The notes beneath the pieces were generated by a model. The model made no database searches. It saw nothing but the letters and a program-made list of their open reading frames with translations, and was not told the origin of the DNA. The position numbers and the translations under genes were made by a program. Below, in pieces: positions 26,378-37,000 of a stretch of DNA of 64,000 bases. Origin of the DNA: Candidatus Methylomicrobium oryzae (GTDB lineage: Bacteria > Pseudomonadota > Gammaproteobacteria > Methylococcales > Methylomonadaceae). The stretch lies in NCBI RefSeq assembly GCF_016745425.1, contig NZ_JAERVK010000019.1:1-64000 (forward strand), given 5' to 3'. Each line of letters begins with the position of its first letter. Position 1 is the stretch's first letter.

Positions 26378-28948
26378 CTACGCATTTAGCGCGACTTTGT
26401 CCGCCTTCTCCCGGTAATTCTTGATCCGGTCGAAATTCAGGTAGCGGTAGGTATCGTCTGCCGTTTTGCCGATTTGCGCGGCATACTGCATGTATTCGTC
26501 GACGGTCGGAATCTTGCCGAGGATCGAGCAGACCGCCGCGAGTTCGGCCGAGGCCAGGAACACGTTCGCGCCGTTGCCGAGCCGGTTCGGGAAGTTACGG
26601 GTCGAAGTCGACACCACGGTCGAATTCTCGCGTACCCGCGCCTGATTGCCCATGCACAGCGAGCAGCCGGGCATTTCCATGCGTGCGCCGGCCTTGCCGA
26701 ACGCGCCGTAATAGCCTTCTTCGGTCAGCTGGTTCTGGTCCATCTTGGTCGGCGGAGCCACCCAGAGCCGGGTCGGCAGGTCGCCTTTCTGCTGGTCGAG
26801 CAGTTTGCCGGCGGCGCGGAAATGGCCGATGTTGGTCATGCACGAGCCGAGGAAGACTTCGTCGATCTTAGTCCCCGCGACTGCCGACAGCGGCTTGATG
26901 TCGTCCGGATCGTTCGGGCAGGCCAGCAGAGGTTCCTTGATTTGGTCCATATCGATCTCGATGATCTCCGCATATTCGGCATCCGGATCGGGCTCCAGCA
27001 GCACCGGATTCGCCAGCCAGTCTTCCATCGCCTTGATCCGGCGTTCGAGCGTGCGTTTGTCGCCGTAGCCTTCCGCGATCATCCACCGCAACAGCGTGAC
27101 GTTCGAGTTCAGGTATTCGCGGATCGGCGCTTCGTTCAGCCGGATCGTGCAGCCGCCGGCCGAACGTTCGGCCGAGGCGTCGGACAGTTCGAACGCCTGT
27201 TCGACCTTCAGGTCCGGCAGCCCTTCGATTTCGAGAATCCGGCCCGAGAACACGTTTTTCTTGCCTTTTTTCTCGACCGTCAAAAGGCCTTTCTGCAGCG
27301 CGACGTACGGAATTGCATTGACCAGGTCGCGCAGCGTGATGCCGGGCTGCATCGTGCCCTTGAAGCGGACCAGCACCGATTCGGGCATGTCCAGCGGCAT
27401 GACGCCGGTCGCGGCCGCGAACGCGACGAGCCCCGAGCCGGCCGGGAACGAAATGCCGATCGGGAAGCGGGTGTGCGAGTCGCCGCCGGTGCCGACCGTG
27501 TCGGGCAGCAGCATCCGGTTCAGCCAGGAATGGATGATCCCGTCGCCGGGACGCAGCGAAACGCCGCCGCGGTTCATGATGAAGTCGGGCAGGGTATGCT
27601 GCATTTCCACGTCGACCGGCTTCGGATAGGCCGCGGTATGACAGAACGACTGCATCACCAGGTCGGCCGAAAAGCCGAGGCAGGCCAGATCTTTCAGTTC
27701 GTCGCGGGTCATCGGCCCGGTCGTATCCTGCGAGCCGACCGTGGTCATGTGCGGCTCGCAATAAGTGTTCGGGCGGATGCCTTCGACGCCGCAGGCGCGG
27801 CCGACCATTTTTTGGGCGAGCGTGAAGCCCCCGCCGCTGTCCTGTACCGCGCCCGGACGGCGGAAGGCGGTCGAAGGCGGCAGGCCCAGCGCTTTCCGCG
27901 CCCGGTCGGTCAGGCCGCGGCCGATGATCAGCGGAATCCGGCCGCCGGCACGGACCTCGTCGAGCAGCACGTCGGTCTTCAGTTCGAACGTGCAGACGAG
28001 TTCGCCGCTATCGTGGCGCTTCACCACGCCTGCGTACGGATAAATGTCGACCACATCGCCCATCGCCATGCCGGTCACGTCGCATTCGAACGGCAGCGCG
28101 CCGGAATCTTCCATCGTGTTGAAGAAGATCGGCGCGATCTTGCCGCCGATGCAGACGCCGCCTTCACGCTTGTTCGGAATATAAGGAATGTCGTTGCCCA
28201 TGTACCAGAGCACCGAGTTGGTCGCCGATTTCCGCGACGAGCCGGTGCCGACCACGTCGCCGACATAGGCGACCGGAAAGCCTTTCTTTTTTAGTTCGGC
28301 GATCTGTTCCGGCGCGTTGGTGATGCCTTCGCGCGGCATTTTCAGCATCGCTTTCGCATGCAGCGGAATGTCCGGGCGCGACCAGGCGTCCGGCGCCGGC
28401 GACAGGTCGTCGGTATTGGTTTCGCCGGTCACCTTGAACACGGTCACGGCCAGTTTTTCGGGGACTTCCGGCTTCGCGGTAAACCATTCCGCCTCGGCCC
28501 AGGACTGGAGCACCTGCTTCGCAAAGGCGTTGCCGGCTTCCGCCTTGGCCTGTACATCGTGGAACGCGTCGAAGATCAGCAGCGTATGCGACAGCCCCTT
28601 TGCCGCGATCGGCGCGAGATCGGGACGGTCGAGCAAGTCGATCAACGGTGCGACGTTGTAGCCGCCGAGCATCGTGCCCAGCAGGCGGGTGGCCTCAGTG
28701 GGTGACAGAATCGGCGAGGTCGCCTCGCCTTTCGCGATCGCGGTCAGGAATCCGGCTTTCACGTAGGCCGCCTCGTCGACGCCGGCCGGAATCCGGTTGG
28801 CAAGCAAGTCCAGCAGAAAATTTTCTTCGCCCGCCGGGGGATTTTTGATCAGTTCAATCAGTGCGGCGGTTTGAGCGGCGTCGAGCGGCTTCGGCACGAT
28901 GCCTTCGGCGGCGCGTTCGGCAACGTGTTTACGGTATTGTTCTAGCAT
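26378..28948 (-). CDS. acnB: Aconitate hydratase B
   Basis: AcnB interconverts citrate and isocitrate in the TCA cycle and in other bacteria can bind mRNA when it loses its cluster. From the ATG at 28948 (GAGGAA upstream) it has 856 residues. The 4Fe-4S ligands are in [12 protein letters not shown] and [11 protein letters not shown]. The N-terminal HEAT-like domain ([15 protein letters not shown] onward) marks it as the B type. It follows isocitrate dehydrogenase on the same strand, so two consecutive TCA steps may share a transcript. Confidence 0.96.
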   Translation of the reverse strand: MLEQYRKHVAERAAEGIVPKPLDAAQTAALIELIKNPPAGEENFLLDLLANRIPAGVDEAAYVKAGFLTAIAKGEATSPILSPTEATRLLGTMLGGYNVAPLIDLLDRPDLAPIAAKGLSHTLLIFDAFHDVQAKAEAGNAFAKQVLQSWAEAEWFTAKPEVPEKLAVTVFKVTGETNTDDLSPAPDAWSRPDIPLHAKAMLKMPREGITNAPEQIAELKKKGFPVAYVGDVVGTGSSRKSATNSVLWYMGNDIPYIPNKREGGVCIGGKIAPIFFNTMEDSGALPFECDVTGMAMGDVVDIYPYAGVVKRHDSGELVCTFELKTDVLLDEVRAGGRIPLIIGRGLTDRARKALGLPPSTAFRRPGAVQDSGGGFTLAQKMVGRACGVEGIRPNTYCEPHMTTVGSQDTTGPMTRDELKDLACLGFSADLVMQSFCHTAAYPKPVDVEMQHTLPDFIMNRGGVSLRPGDGIIHSWLNRMLLPDTVGTGGDSHTRFPIGISFPAGSGLVAFAAATGVMPLDMPESVLVRFKGTMQPGITLRDLVNAIPYVALQKGLLTVEKKGKKNVFSGRILEIEGLPDLKVEQAFELSDASAERSAGGCTIRLNEAPIREYLNSNVTLLRWMIAEGYGDKRTLERRIKAMEDWLANPVLLEPDPDAEYAEIIEIDMDQIKEPLLACPNDPDDIKPLSAVAGTKIDEVFLGSCMTNIGHFRAAGKLLDQQKGDLPTRLWVAPPTKMDQNQLTEEGYYGAFGKAGARMEMPGCSLCMGNQARVRENSTVVSTSTRNFPNRLGNGANVFLASAELAAVCSILGKIPTVDEYMQYAAQIGKTADDTYRYLNFDRIKNYREKADKVALNA

Positions 28949-28979
28949 CAAAGGCTTCCTCTGTTCGGGATGGCGCGGG

Positions 28980-29005
28980 AGCATTCTCCAAGGCCGGAGA
29001 ATGCT
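28980..29005 (-). promoter_or_regulatory. Perfect hairpin between icd and acnB
   Basis: AGCATTCTCC (28980-28989) and GGAGAATGCT (28996-29005) pair perfectly around a six-base loop, 32 bases before the acnB start. There is no T-run, so it looks more like an mRNA processing, stability or binding element than a terminator. The loop does not match the iron-responsive element consensus. Confidence 0.5.
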
Positions 29006-29052
29006 TCAGCCGGCAAATTTCATCTGTTCTGACAGCAACTTAGCTATTGCGT

Positions 29053-30063
29053 TCATTCCATCGCGTCGACGATCGCATTGCCCATCTCGATTGTGCCGGT
29101 CTTGGAGTTGGGATTCAAATCCGGCGTGACATGCTTGCCTTCGCTGACGACTTTTTCGACTGCCTTGATCACCCGGTTCGCCGCTTTGGGTTCGCCGAGA
29201 TGGCTCAGCATCATCGCGCCGGCCATGATTACCGCGGTCGGGTTCGCGATGTTTTTGCCGGCGATATCCGGCGCACTGCCGTGCACCGCTTCGAACAGGG
29301 CCGCATCGTTGCCGATGTTCGCGCCCGGAATCAGGCCCAGGCCGCCGACGAGACCCGCAGTCAGGTCGGACAGAATGTCGCCGAACATGTTCGTGCAGAC
29401 GACTACATCGAATTTTTTCGGATCCATCACCATGTGCATGCAGGCCGCATCGATGATCTTTTCGTCGAACTGGATGTCCGGATAGCGCGCCGCGGTTTCG
29501 CGGGCGACGTCCAGAAACAGACCCTGCGTATATTTCAGGATGTTGGCCTTGTGGCAGACGGTGACCTTTTTGCGGTTGTTCTCGCGCGCGTATTTGAACG
29601 CATAGTCGATGATCCGCTCGGAGCCGCTCCGCGTGACGACCGCCAGGCTTTCGGCGATGTCCTTTTTGGGAGTCAGGTAATGCTCGAGTCCGGCATAGAG
29701 GCCTTCGGTGTTTTCGCGGACGATCACGATATCGACGTCGTCGTAGCGGGTCTTGACGCCGGCCCAGCTCTTGGCAGGGCGGACGTTGGCATACAGTTCG
29801 TATTTCTGGCGCAGTGCGACATTGATACTGCGGAAGCCGGAGCCGACAATTGTGGTCAACGGCCCCTTGAAAGCGACCCGGGTCTTGTCGAACGATGCCA
29901 TCGTTTCGTCGGGCAGCGGCGTGCCGAATTTTTCGTGCGCGCCGAGGCCGGCGTGCGCTTCTTCCCATTGAATCTTTGCGCCTGACGCGTCGATTACTTT
30001 GACGGCCTCATCCATAATCGAAGGGCCGATACCGTCGCCTTTTATCAAGGTCACCAAATGCAT
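29053..30063 (-). CDS. Isocitrate dehydrogenase, NAD-type
   Basis: A 336-residue beta-decarboxylating dehydrogenase of the short NAD-dependent isocitrate dehydrogenase group. RENTEGLYAGLEH carries the substrate-binding residues, and FGDILSDLTAGLVGGLG the metal-binding aspartates. HGSAPDIAGKNIANPTA has Asp-Ile where NADP enzymes have Lys-Tyr, so NAD is the likely cofactor. Homoisocitrate or isopropylmalate activity cannot be fully excluded, but the acnB neighbour supports isocitrate. The ribosome site GGAG precedes the ATG. Confidence 0.88.
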   Translation of the reverse strand: MHLVTLIKGDGIGPSIMDEAVKVIDASGAKIQWEEAHAGLGAHEKFGTPLPDETMASFDKTRVAFKGPLTTIVGSGFRSINVALRQKYELYANVRPAKSWAGVKTRYDDVDIVIVRENTEGLYAGLEHYLTPKKDIAESLAVVTRSGSERIIDYAFKYARENNRKKVTVCHKANILKYTQGLFLDVARETAARYPDIQFDEKIIDAACMHMVMDPKKFDVVVCTNMFGDILSDLTAGLVGGLGLIPGANIGNDAALFEAVHGSAPDIAGKNIANPTAVIMAGAMMLSHLGEPKAANRVIKAVEKVVSEGKHVTPDLNPNSKTGTIEMGNAIVDAME

Positions 30064-30130
30064 TCAAAACTCCATAAATTTAAAGAAAAAACAAAATCAA
30101 TAGCTTGGATGCCCATTTCGGGCAAAGGCC

Positions 30131-30421
30131 TTACAATACCGAAACCACCAGCGCAAACACGAACACGAAGATCACGAACAGCGTAAATTTGGCGCGTCCG
30201 CCAAGCCCGGCCCACCAGCGTTTTACTTCGGCCTTCAGCGCGAGCTTGACATTGCCGGTTTGAAAGATGCGCCGGCATTGGCCGCGGAACGTTTGTTCCT
30301 CTTCGGCAGCGGCTTCCTGATCGATCAGCTCGATGATTTTCGAGTAATAACTCCCGCATTTGGGGCATTTCTTCTCGGGAAGCGGGTTTTCATGACCGCA
30401 AGCAGGGCATTTTTTCATCAT
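30131..30421 (-). CDS. Small zinc-ribbon membrane protein
   Basis: A 96-residue protein with an N-terminal zinc ribbon (CPACG at 5-9 and CPKCG near 19-23) and one C-terminal membrane helix (about 76-95). I know no function for it. The start could be the first or second of two adjacent ATG codons. It lies 67 bases before the isocitrate dehydrogenase start on the same strand and may share its transcript. Confidence 0.7.
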   Translation of the reverse strand: MMKKCPACGHENPLPEKKCPKCGSYYSKIIELIDQEAAAEEEQTFRGQCRRIFQTGNVKLALKAEVKRWWAGLGGRAKFTLFVIFVFVFALVVSVL

Positions 30422-30693
30422 GCAGCACCTTAACCGGGGACCGAAGCAAAGAATACGCCAATCCTTCAGAGGTTCGGCTTTTATTTTGGTGTGGCTATTG
30501 TAACTCGAAACGGCCGGTAAACGTGTGCAGTCTCATGGGCACACGGCGGAATCGAAGACGCAATATCCGGCTGTATCATGGCGAAAGCCGGGCGAATGCT
30601 CAGCCATGTAGAAAGCCATGGCGGATATTCGACGGTGTTTTGGGGAACGTCCGCTCTGTCCCGTCATAAATCTTCCCTGAGTCGTTCACTGGA

Positions 30694-30722
30694 TTGCCAA
30701 CCCGTTCATCGGTTGCTATGAT
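30694..30722 (+). promoter_or_regulatory. Sigma-70 promoter of the tetR-RND operon
   Basis: TTGCCA (30694-30699) and TATGAT (30717-30722) are 17 bases apart. Transcription would begin near 30729, inside the palindrome described next. Confidence 0.6.
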
Positions 30723-30724
30723 AT

Positions 30725-30744
30725 TAAATCAATCGATTGATTTA
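30725..30744. promoter_or_regulatory. 20-base perfect palindrome, likely TetR operator
   Basis: TAAATCAATCGATTGATTTA is a perfect palindrome lying across the predicted transcription start, 26 bases before the tetR ATG. This is the position and shape of a TetR-family autorepression site. Confidence 0.7.
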
Positions 30745-30769
30745 TTTTCGAGCAATTTACCGGGGCGGC

Positions 30770-31438
30770 ATGGCCAGAAACAGAAATATCGAAACAGAAC
30801 TTCATGATGCGCGCAGTCGACTCGTCAGCTCGGCATTGCGTCTGTTTGCCGAGAAGGGGTTCGAGGCGGCCACTACCCGCGAAATCTGCGAAGCGGCGGG
30901 GGCGAATATTTCGGCTATCCGCTACTATTTCGGCGACAAGGCGGGCCTTTACCGGGCCGCCTTCACTGAACCGCTGGGCGACGCGCCCTGTCACTCCGAT
31001 CTTCAGGCTTATTCAAGCCTCCCGTTGGCCGAAGCGCTGGGCCGGCTGTTCCGGGAATTTCTCGAACCGTTGAAAAAGGGCGAGGAATTCCAGCTGGTGA
31101 TGAAGCTGCATTTTCGGGAGATGATCGAGCCGACCGGCGCCTGGCAGCAGGAAATCGATGCGGAGATCAAGCCGCAGCATGAAGCACTGGTGGCGCTGCT
31201 CAAGGCGCATTTGCGGCTTCGGGATGTCGATGTGGATGTGCATCGGCTGGCTTTTGCGATCATCGGCATGGCGGTGCATTTTTATGTGGGCCAGGATGTC
31301 GTTTCCGCTATTTCGCCGCCGGTATTGACCGGTCCGAACGCGATCGATGTGCTGGCGGAACGTCTGGCCGGTTATGCCGTTTCGATGATCGAAGGCGAGG
31401 CCCGGCGGCGGGCGCAGGAGGCCGGTTGTGAGATATAA
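30770..31438 (+). CDS. TetR/AcrR regulator (CecR-like)
   Basis: A 222-residue TetR-family repressor. The helix-turn-helix is in ALRLFAEKGFEAATTREICEAAGANISAIRYYF, read in parts from about 19 to 52, and the C-terminal half resembles the DUF1956 ligand domain of CecR (YbiH). It very likely represses the following efflux genes and itself through the palindrome at 30725-30744. Its ligand is unknown. ATG at 30770 is preferred; an upstream TTG is in frame. The stop overlaps the next gene. Confidence 0.88.
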   Translation: MARNRNIETELHDARSRLVSSALRLFAEKGFEAATTREICEAAGANISAIRYYFGDKAGLYRAAFTEPLGDAPCHSDLQAYSSLPLAEALGRLFREFLEPLKKGEEFQLVMKLHFREMIEPTGAWQQEIDAEIKPQHEALVALLKAHLRLRDVDVDVHRLAFAIIGMAVHFYVGQDVVSAISPPVLTGPNAIDVLAERLAGYAVSMIEGEARRRAQEAGCEI

Positions 31439-32975
31439 GCATCTGCGGCTGCTCTTTCCGGGCTTGCTGCCGTTTTTGCTGTCGGCCTGCGGCTTCGGCG
31501 GCCTGCTGGCCACGGTGGGCCCCGATTACCGAAAGGCACCAGTGCCGGCAGCGGCGAGTTGGCAGGCGCCCATGCCCGGCGACGATCATTTGCCCGTTGC
31601 CCACCGGGGCGAGCCGGCGGAATTAAACCGCTGGTGGGCGCGTTTTAACGATCCTGTGCTGAGCCGTTTTTTGGGGTCCGCCCAGCAGGTGAGCGCCACC
31701 GTTGCCGATGCCAAGGCGCGCATCGAGCAGGCCAGAGCCAACCTGGTCAGCGCGGATGCGGCCTTATTGCCCAGTATAGACTTTAGCGGCGGCGCCACGC
31801 GCTCCTCGGCGTCCTTCGGGGGCGAACCGTTCATTTGGAACCAGTTCCCGTTCGGGCTCCAGTCCCGCTGGGAAATCGACTTGTTCGGCGGCCTGGCCCG
31901 CCAGGAAGAGGCGGCGCGCAGCCAGCTGGAATCGAGAGACGCCGCCTGGCACGATGCCCGGGTGGCGGTGGCGGTCGAAGTCGCCGATGCGTATCTGGCG
32001 TATCGCTATTGCGAAGCGCAAGTGCAAATCGTAAAGGCCGACACCGAGTCGCGCCGGGAATCGGCGCGCCTTTCGGATATCGCAGGCCGGGCCGGATTCC
32101 GTGCGCCGAGCGACGTCGCGCTGGCGAACGCCAGTGCCGCCGAAGGCAACAGAACGTTGCTGCGGCAACAAACGGAATGCGAACGCTCGATAAAAGGCCT
32201 GGTTGCCCTGACCGGCCTGCCGGAAACTGAAGTACGCCAATTACTGACAGGAGTTCCGGAGCATCTGGCCAAGCTGCCCAGCCCGCCGGCCTTCCGAATC
32301 GGTTCCGTGCCGGCGCGCGTGCTGATGCAGCGGCCCGACCTGACCGCCGCCGAACGCGATATGGCGGAAGCCAGCGCCAAAATCGGCGTCGAGCAGGCCA
32401 AACGGTTTCCAAAATTGAGCCTGTCCGGAAACATCACGCCGACCTTGCAAAACATGAACGGAGCGGCGTTTTTTCTCGCGGAAACCTGGTCCATCGGCCC
32501 GACGCTCAGTCTGCCGCTGTTCGATGCGGGCAAACGGGCGGCCGATGTAGAGGCGGCGCGAATCCAATACCAGGCGACAGAAAGTCAATTCCGCAGCAAG
32601 GTGCGCACGGCGGTAAAAGAAGTGGAAGACGCTTTGGTGCGCCTGGACAGCGCCAACCGGCGCCTGCCCGAGGCGCAACAGGCCGTCAGCGGTTATCGCG
32701 CCCATTTTCAGGCGGTCCAACAGCTTTTCGACGTCGGCCTGGGCAATTTGCTCGACGTCGAGACCTCACGGCGCAGCCTTTTATCCGCCGAGATGGCGCT
32801 CAAAGAGTTGGAACAGGAGCGGGTCAGCGCCTGGATCGCCCTTTACCGCGCCGCCGGGGGCAGTTGGGACGGGAATGAGGATTCGGGGAAAAGCGGCGCG
32901 GCCGCCTCGGCACTCCCCAAAAACCGGAGCGGTTTTTTAGATCGGCAAGTCGGTTTCACCGAAGGTAAATCATGA
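31428..32975 (+). CDS. RND outer-membrane factor lipoprotein (OprM/NodT family)
   Basis: A 515-residue TolC-type outer-membrane channel of the lipid-anchored NodT/OprM kind. The lipobox LLSAC is near 17-21, and the two coiled-coil halves with the RWEIDLFGGLARQEE block (near 145) and LFDAGKRAADVEAARIQY (near 364) are typical. The GTG start at 31428 is fixed by AGGAGG six bases upstream and overlaps tetR by 11 bases. It forms a three-part pump with the next two genes. Confidence 0.9.
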   Translation: MRYKHLRLLFPGLLPFLLSACGFGGLLATVGPDYRKAPVPAAASWQAPMPGDDHLPVAHRGEPAELNRWWARFNDPVLSRFLGSAQQVSATVADAKARIEQARANLVSADAALLPSIDFSGGATRSSASFGGEPFIWNQFPFGLQSRWEIDLFGGLARQEEAARSQLESRDAAWHDARVAVAVEVADAYLAYRYCEAQVQIVKADTESRRESARLSDIAGRAGFRAPSDVALANASAAEGNRTLLRQQTECERSIKGLVALTGLPETEVRQLLTGVPEHLAKLPSPPAFRIGSVPARVLMQRPDLTAAERDMAEASAKIGVEQAKRFPKLSLSGNITPTLQNMNGAAFFLAETWSIGPTLSLPLFDAGKRAADVEAARIQYQATESQFRSKVRTAVKEVEDALVRLDSANRRLPEAQQAVSGYRAHFQAVQQLFDVGLGNLLDVETSRRSLLSAEMALKELEQERVSAWIALYRAAGGSWDGNEDSGKSGAAASALPKNRSGFLDRQVGFTEGKS

Positions 32976-34084
32976 CAAAAGGTAAAACGAGGGTGTTCCT
33001 GGTCGCCCTAGGCGTATTGATCGGTTTAGGCGTTTTTATCGGCGGACGCAGTAACCAGCCTGCCGCAGACACGGTTGCCGCGCCCAAGCCCGCACTCAGT
33101 GTGACGGTCGTCCAGCCGGTCCTGCGCGATATCGCCATGAAACTGAACGCGAACGGTTCGATTGCCGCCTGGCAGGAGGCGGTGATCGGCTCCGAAATCA
33201 GCGACCTGCGGTTGACCGAGATCAATGTGCAGGTGGGGGACAGGGTCAGGAAAGGGCAGGTGCTGGCGGTTTTTTCCGACGAGAGCGTATTGACCGATGT
33301 CGCCCAGAGCCGCGCGGCACTCGCCGAGGCCGAGGCGAATCTGGCCGATGCGCGCGACAATGCCGAACGGGCGAAGCAGATCATGGCTTCCGGGGCATTA
33401 AGCGGTCAGCAGGTGAACCAGTACCTTACCGGCGAAAAAACCGCCAAGGCCAAGGTGCAATCGGCCAAAGCGCAGCTGGATTCGCAGCTCTTGCGTCTCA
33501 AATACACCAAAGTGCCGGCCAGCGACGACGGCGTGATTTCATCCCGTAGCGCCACCCTGGGCGCGGTAGCGGCAAGAGGGCAGGAATTGTTTCGCCTGAT
33601 TCGGCAAAATCGGCTGGAATGGCGGGGGGAAGTCACCGCCGCCGAAATGGCGCAGCTCGAAGTCGGCATGGCTGCCAGTGTCGAGGTGCCCAATGTCGGC
33701 CGATTGCAGGGGCGAGTCCGCGCGCTGGCGCCGACCCTTGATGAAGACAGCCGCAATGGCCTGGTTTACGTGGATTTACCGGATGCCTCGGAGCATGGCC
33801 TACGCGCGGGAATGTTCGCCCGCGGCGAATTCGACATCGGCACCAAGGCCGGCCTCACGGTGCCTCAAACTGCGCTTTCCCTACGCGAAGGCTTCAGCTA
33901 TGTATTCAGACTGGGCGAACAAAACGGCGATTTGGCCAAAGTTTCGCAGGTGAAGGTGCAATTGGGCCAGAGGAACGGCGACAGTTTCGAGATTCTCTCG
34001 GGGATTACACCGGAAGATCGCCTGGTAGCCGGCGGCGCCGCCTTTCTGGCCGACGGCGATACGGTAAAGGTGGTGCAGCCATGA
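32972..34084 (+). CDS. RND periplasmic adaptor (membrane fusion protein)
   Basis: A 370-residue adaptor anchored by an N-terminal helix (about 7-24). The lipoyl-like halves are around VQVGDRVRKGQVLAVF (near 86-101) and KVPASDDGVISSRSATLGAVA (near 180-200), with a coiled-coil hairpin between them. It links the inner-membrane pump to the outer-membrane factor. The ATG overlaps the preceding stop (ATGA). Confidence 0.92.
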   Translation: MTKGKTRVFLVALGVLIGLGVFIGGRSNQPAADTVAAPKPALSVTVVQPVLRDIAMKLNANGSIAAWQEAVIGSEISDLRLTEINVQVGDRVRKGQVLAVFSDESVLTDVAQSRAALAEAEANLADARDNAERAKQIMASGALSGQQVNQYLTGEKTAKAKVQSAKAQLDSQLLRLKYTKVPASDDGVISSRSATLGAVAARGQELFRLIRQNRLEWRGEVTAAEMAQLEVGMAASVEVPNVGRLQGRVRALAPTLDEDSRNGLVYVDLPDASEHGLRAGMFARGEFDIGTKAGLTVPQTALSLREGFSYVFRLGEQNGDLAKVSQVKVQLGQRNGDSFEILSGITPEDRLVAGGAAFLADGDTVKVVQP

Positions 34085-37000
34085 ACGTCTCCGCCTGGTG
34101 TATCCGCAACCCGATGCCGGCGCTGATGCTGTTCGTGCTGTTGAGTTTCGGGGGAATATTGAGTTTCCGGTTGATGAAGGTCCAGAACATGCCGGATCTG
34201 GACCTGCCTACCGTAACCGTATCGGCTTCGCTGCCCGGCGCCTCGCCGTCGCAGCTGGAAACCGAGGTGGCGCGGAAAATCGAAAACGCCGTCGCCACCT
34301 TGCAGGGCCTGAAACACGTCACCACGAAAGTGCAGGACGGCAGCGTCACGATCACTGCCGAATTCCGGCTCGAAAAGCCCGTCCAGGAAGCTCTGGACGA
34401 TGTGCGTTCGGCCGTTTCCAAAGTGCGCGCCGACCTGCCGGGCGATCTGCGCGATCCGGTCGTCACCAAGCTGGATGTGGCCGGCTCCCCGATTCTGGCC
34501 TTTACTGTCGCGTCCTCGCAGCGCGACGACGAAGCATTGTCCTGGTTCGTGGAAGACACCGTCGCCAAAAAACTGCTCACCGTAGCCGGCGTGGGCCAGG
34601 TGAACCGGGTGGGCGGTGTCAGCCGGGAAGTGACCATTGCCCTGGATCCGGTCAAATTGCAGGCGCTGGGCGCAACGGCTGCCGATATTTCCCGGCAGCT
34701 CCGCGAAATCCAGCGGGAAAGCGCGGGCGGCCGCGCCAACCTCGGCAGCGGCGAGCAGCCGGTGCGTACCCTGGCCAATGTTGCCTCGGTTGAAGAAATG
34801 CGGCCTTTGCCCATCGCGCTGGCGGACGGCCGCCGGATTCGGCTCGACCAGGTCGCGGCCGTCGACGATACGGTGGCCGAGCCCCGTTCCCTGGCCATGC
34901 TCAACGGCAAACCGGTGGTGGCGTTCGAAGTGACGCGCAGCCGCGGCGCCAGCGACGTGGAGGTGGGCGCCGGCGTGCAAAAGGCATTGACCGAGTTGCG
35001 CGCTGCCCATCCGGATATCGAGTTTACCGAGGCCTTCGATTTCGTCACCCCGGCCCGGGAAGAATTCCGCGGTTCGATGACCATGCTGTACGAAGGCGCC
35101 CTGCTGGCCGTGCTGGTCGTCTGGCTGTTTTTAAAAGACTGGCGGGCGACTTTCGTTTCCGCCGTTGCGCTGCCGCTGTCGATCATTCCGGCCTTTTGGG
35201 GCATGAACTATTTCGGCTTTTCCCTGAACGGGGTCACCCTCCTGGCCTTGTCCCTGGTGGTCGGCATTCTGGTGGACGATGCGATTGTCGAAGTCGAAAA
35301 CATCGTGCGCCACTTGCGCATGGGCAAAACACCCTATCAGGCGGCCATGCAGGCGGCGGACGAGATCGGCCTGGCGGTGGTCGCCACCACGTTCGCGCTG
35401 GTGGCGGTATTCTTGCCGACGGCCTTCATGAGCGGGATTGCCGGACGCTTCTTCAAGCAATTCGGCTGGACCGCGGCGCTGGCCGTGCTGGCTTCTCTGG
35501 TGGTGGCGCGGATGCTCACGCCGATGATGGCGGCCTATCTGTTGAAGGGTCGCGGCCATGCAGAGCCGTCGGAAGGGCGCCTGATGCGGGGTTATATGAA
35601 GCTCGCTGCCTGGTGTCTGCAGCACCGCCCGACGACGATGATCGCTGCGGCGGCGTTTTTCATCGGGTCCCTGTTTCTGATTCCGTTGTTGCCCCAGGGT
35701 TTCATCCCCCCCGACGACATTCCGCAGACCCAGGTTTTCGTCGAATTGCCGCCCGGCGCCAGCCTGGTACAAACCCGGGCGGCGGCGGAAGCCGCCCGGC
35801 ACCTGGTGGCGGGCGTGCCGTACGTGAAATCGACTTACACCACCATCGGCAGCGGTTCGGCCGGCAGCGATCCTTTTGCGGCCTCGCAAGGCAGCGAAGT
35901 GCGCAAAGCCACGCTGACGATCCTGCTGGCTAATCGTCAGGACCGCCCCGTGCGCAAGCAGGCGATCGAGCAGGACATTCGCCGGGCGCTGCAAGATTTG
36001 CCCGGCGTACGCACCAAGGTCGGCCTGGGCGGCTCGGGCGAGAAATACATCCTGGTGCTGAGCGGCAACGATCCGCAGGCGTTAAGTGCCGCGGCCCGCA
36101 ACGTGGAGCGCGACCTTCGGACCATTCCCGGTCTCGGCAGCATTGCGTCCAGCGCCGCGCTGGTCAGGCCGGAAATTGCGGTAAGGACCGATTTTGCCCG
36201 CGCGGCCGATCTGGGCGTCACCACCACCGCGATCGCGGAGACGCTGCGCATCGCCACGCTGGGCGATTACGACTGGTCTTTGCCCAAGCTCAACCTCGCC
36301 CAGCGTCAGGTGCCGGTGGTGGTGAAGCTGGCTGCGGGCGGACGGAGCGACCTGTCGGTGCTGGCACGGCTCGCGGTGCCGTCTCTCAAGACGGGGTCGG
36401 GATCGGTGATGGTGAGCCAGGTAGCCAGCCTGGAGCTATCCAGCGGGCCGGCGGTGATCGACCGTTACGACCGCTCGCGCAACATCAATTTCGAGGTCGA
36501 ACTTTCCGGGCTGCCCCTGGGCGAAGTGGCGGAGGCGGTGCAAAACCTGCCGAGCATCCGCAATCTGCCCGCCGGGGTAAAGCAGATCAATATCGGCGAT
36601 GCCGAAATGATGGCGGAGCTTTTTTCCAGTTTCGGTCTGGCCATGCTCACCGGCGTGCTGTGCATCTTTATCGTGTTGGTGCTGCTGTTCAAAGAGTTTT
36701 TGCAGCCGATCACTATCCTGGCGGCGCTGCCGCTGTCTTTCGGCGGCGGCTTCGTGGCGTTGCTGCTGACCGGCAAGGCGTTTTCGATGCCGTCCCTGAT
36801 CGGGTTGGTCATGCTGATGGGCATCGCCACCAAGAACTCCATATTGCTGGTCGAATATGCGATCGTTGCCCGCCGCGATCACGGCATGTCCCGGCCGGCG
36901 GCGCTGCTGGACGCCTGCCGCAAGCGCGCCCGGCCCATCGTGATGACGACCATTGCGATGGGGGCAGGCATGCTGCCGATTGCGGTCGGCGCGGGCGAAG

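Larger units (their letters stand above)
30422..30769. other. Divergent intergenic region before the efflux operon
   Basis: It carries the promoter and operator listed next near its right end. The left part must hold the promoter for the minus-strand zinc-ribbon gene. No further gene is visible. Confidence 0.5.

Noticed and set aside
26474-28294. 606-codon plus-strand open frame
   Set aside because: It runs antisense through acnB, has a composition typical of reversed coding DNA (His, Arg and Gly rich) and no recognisable domain.
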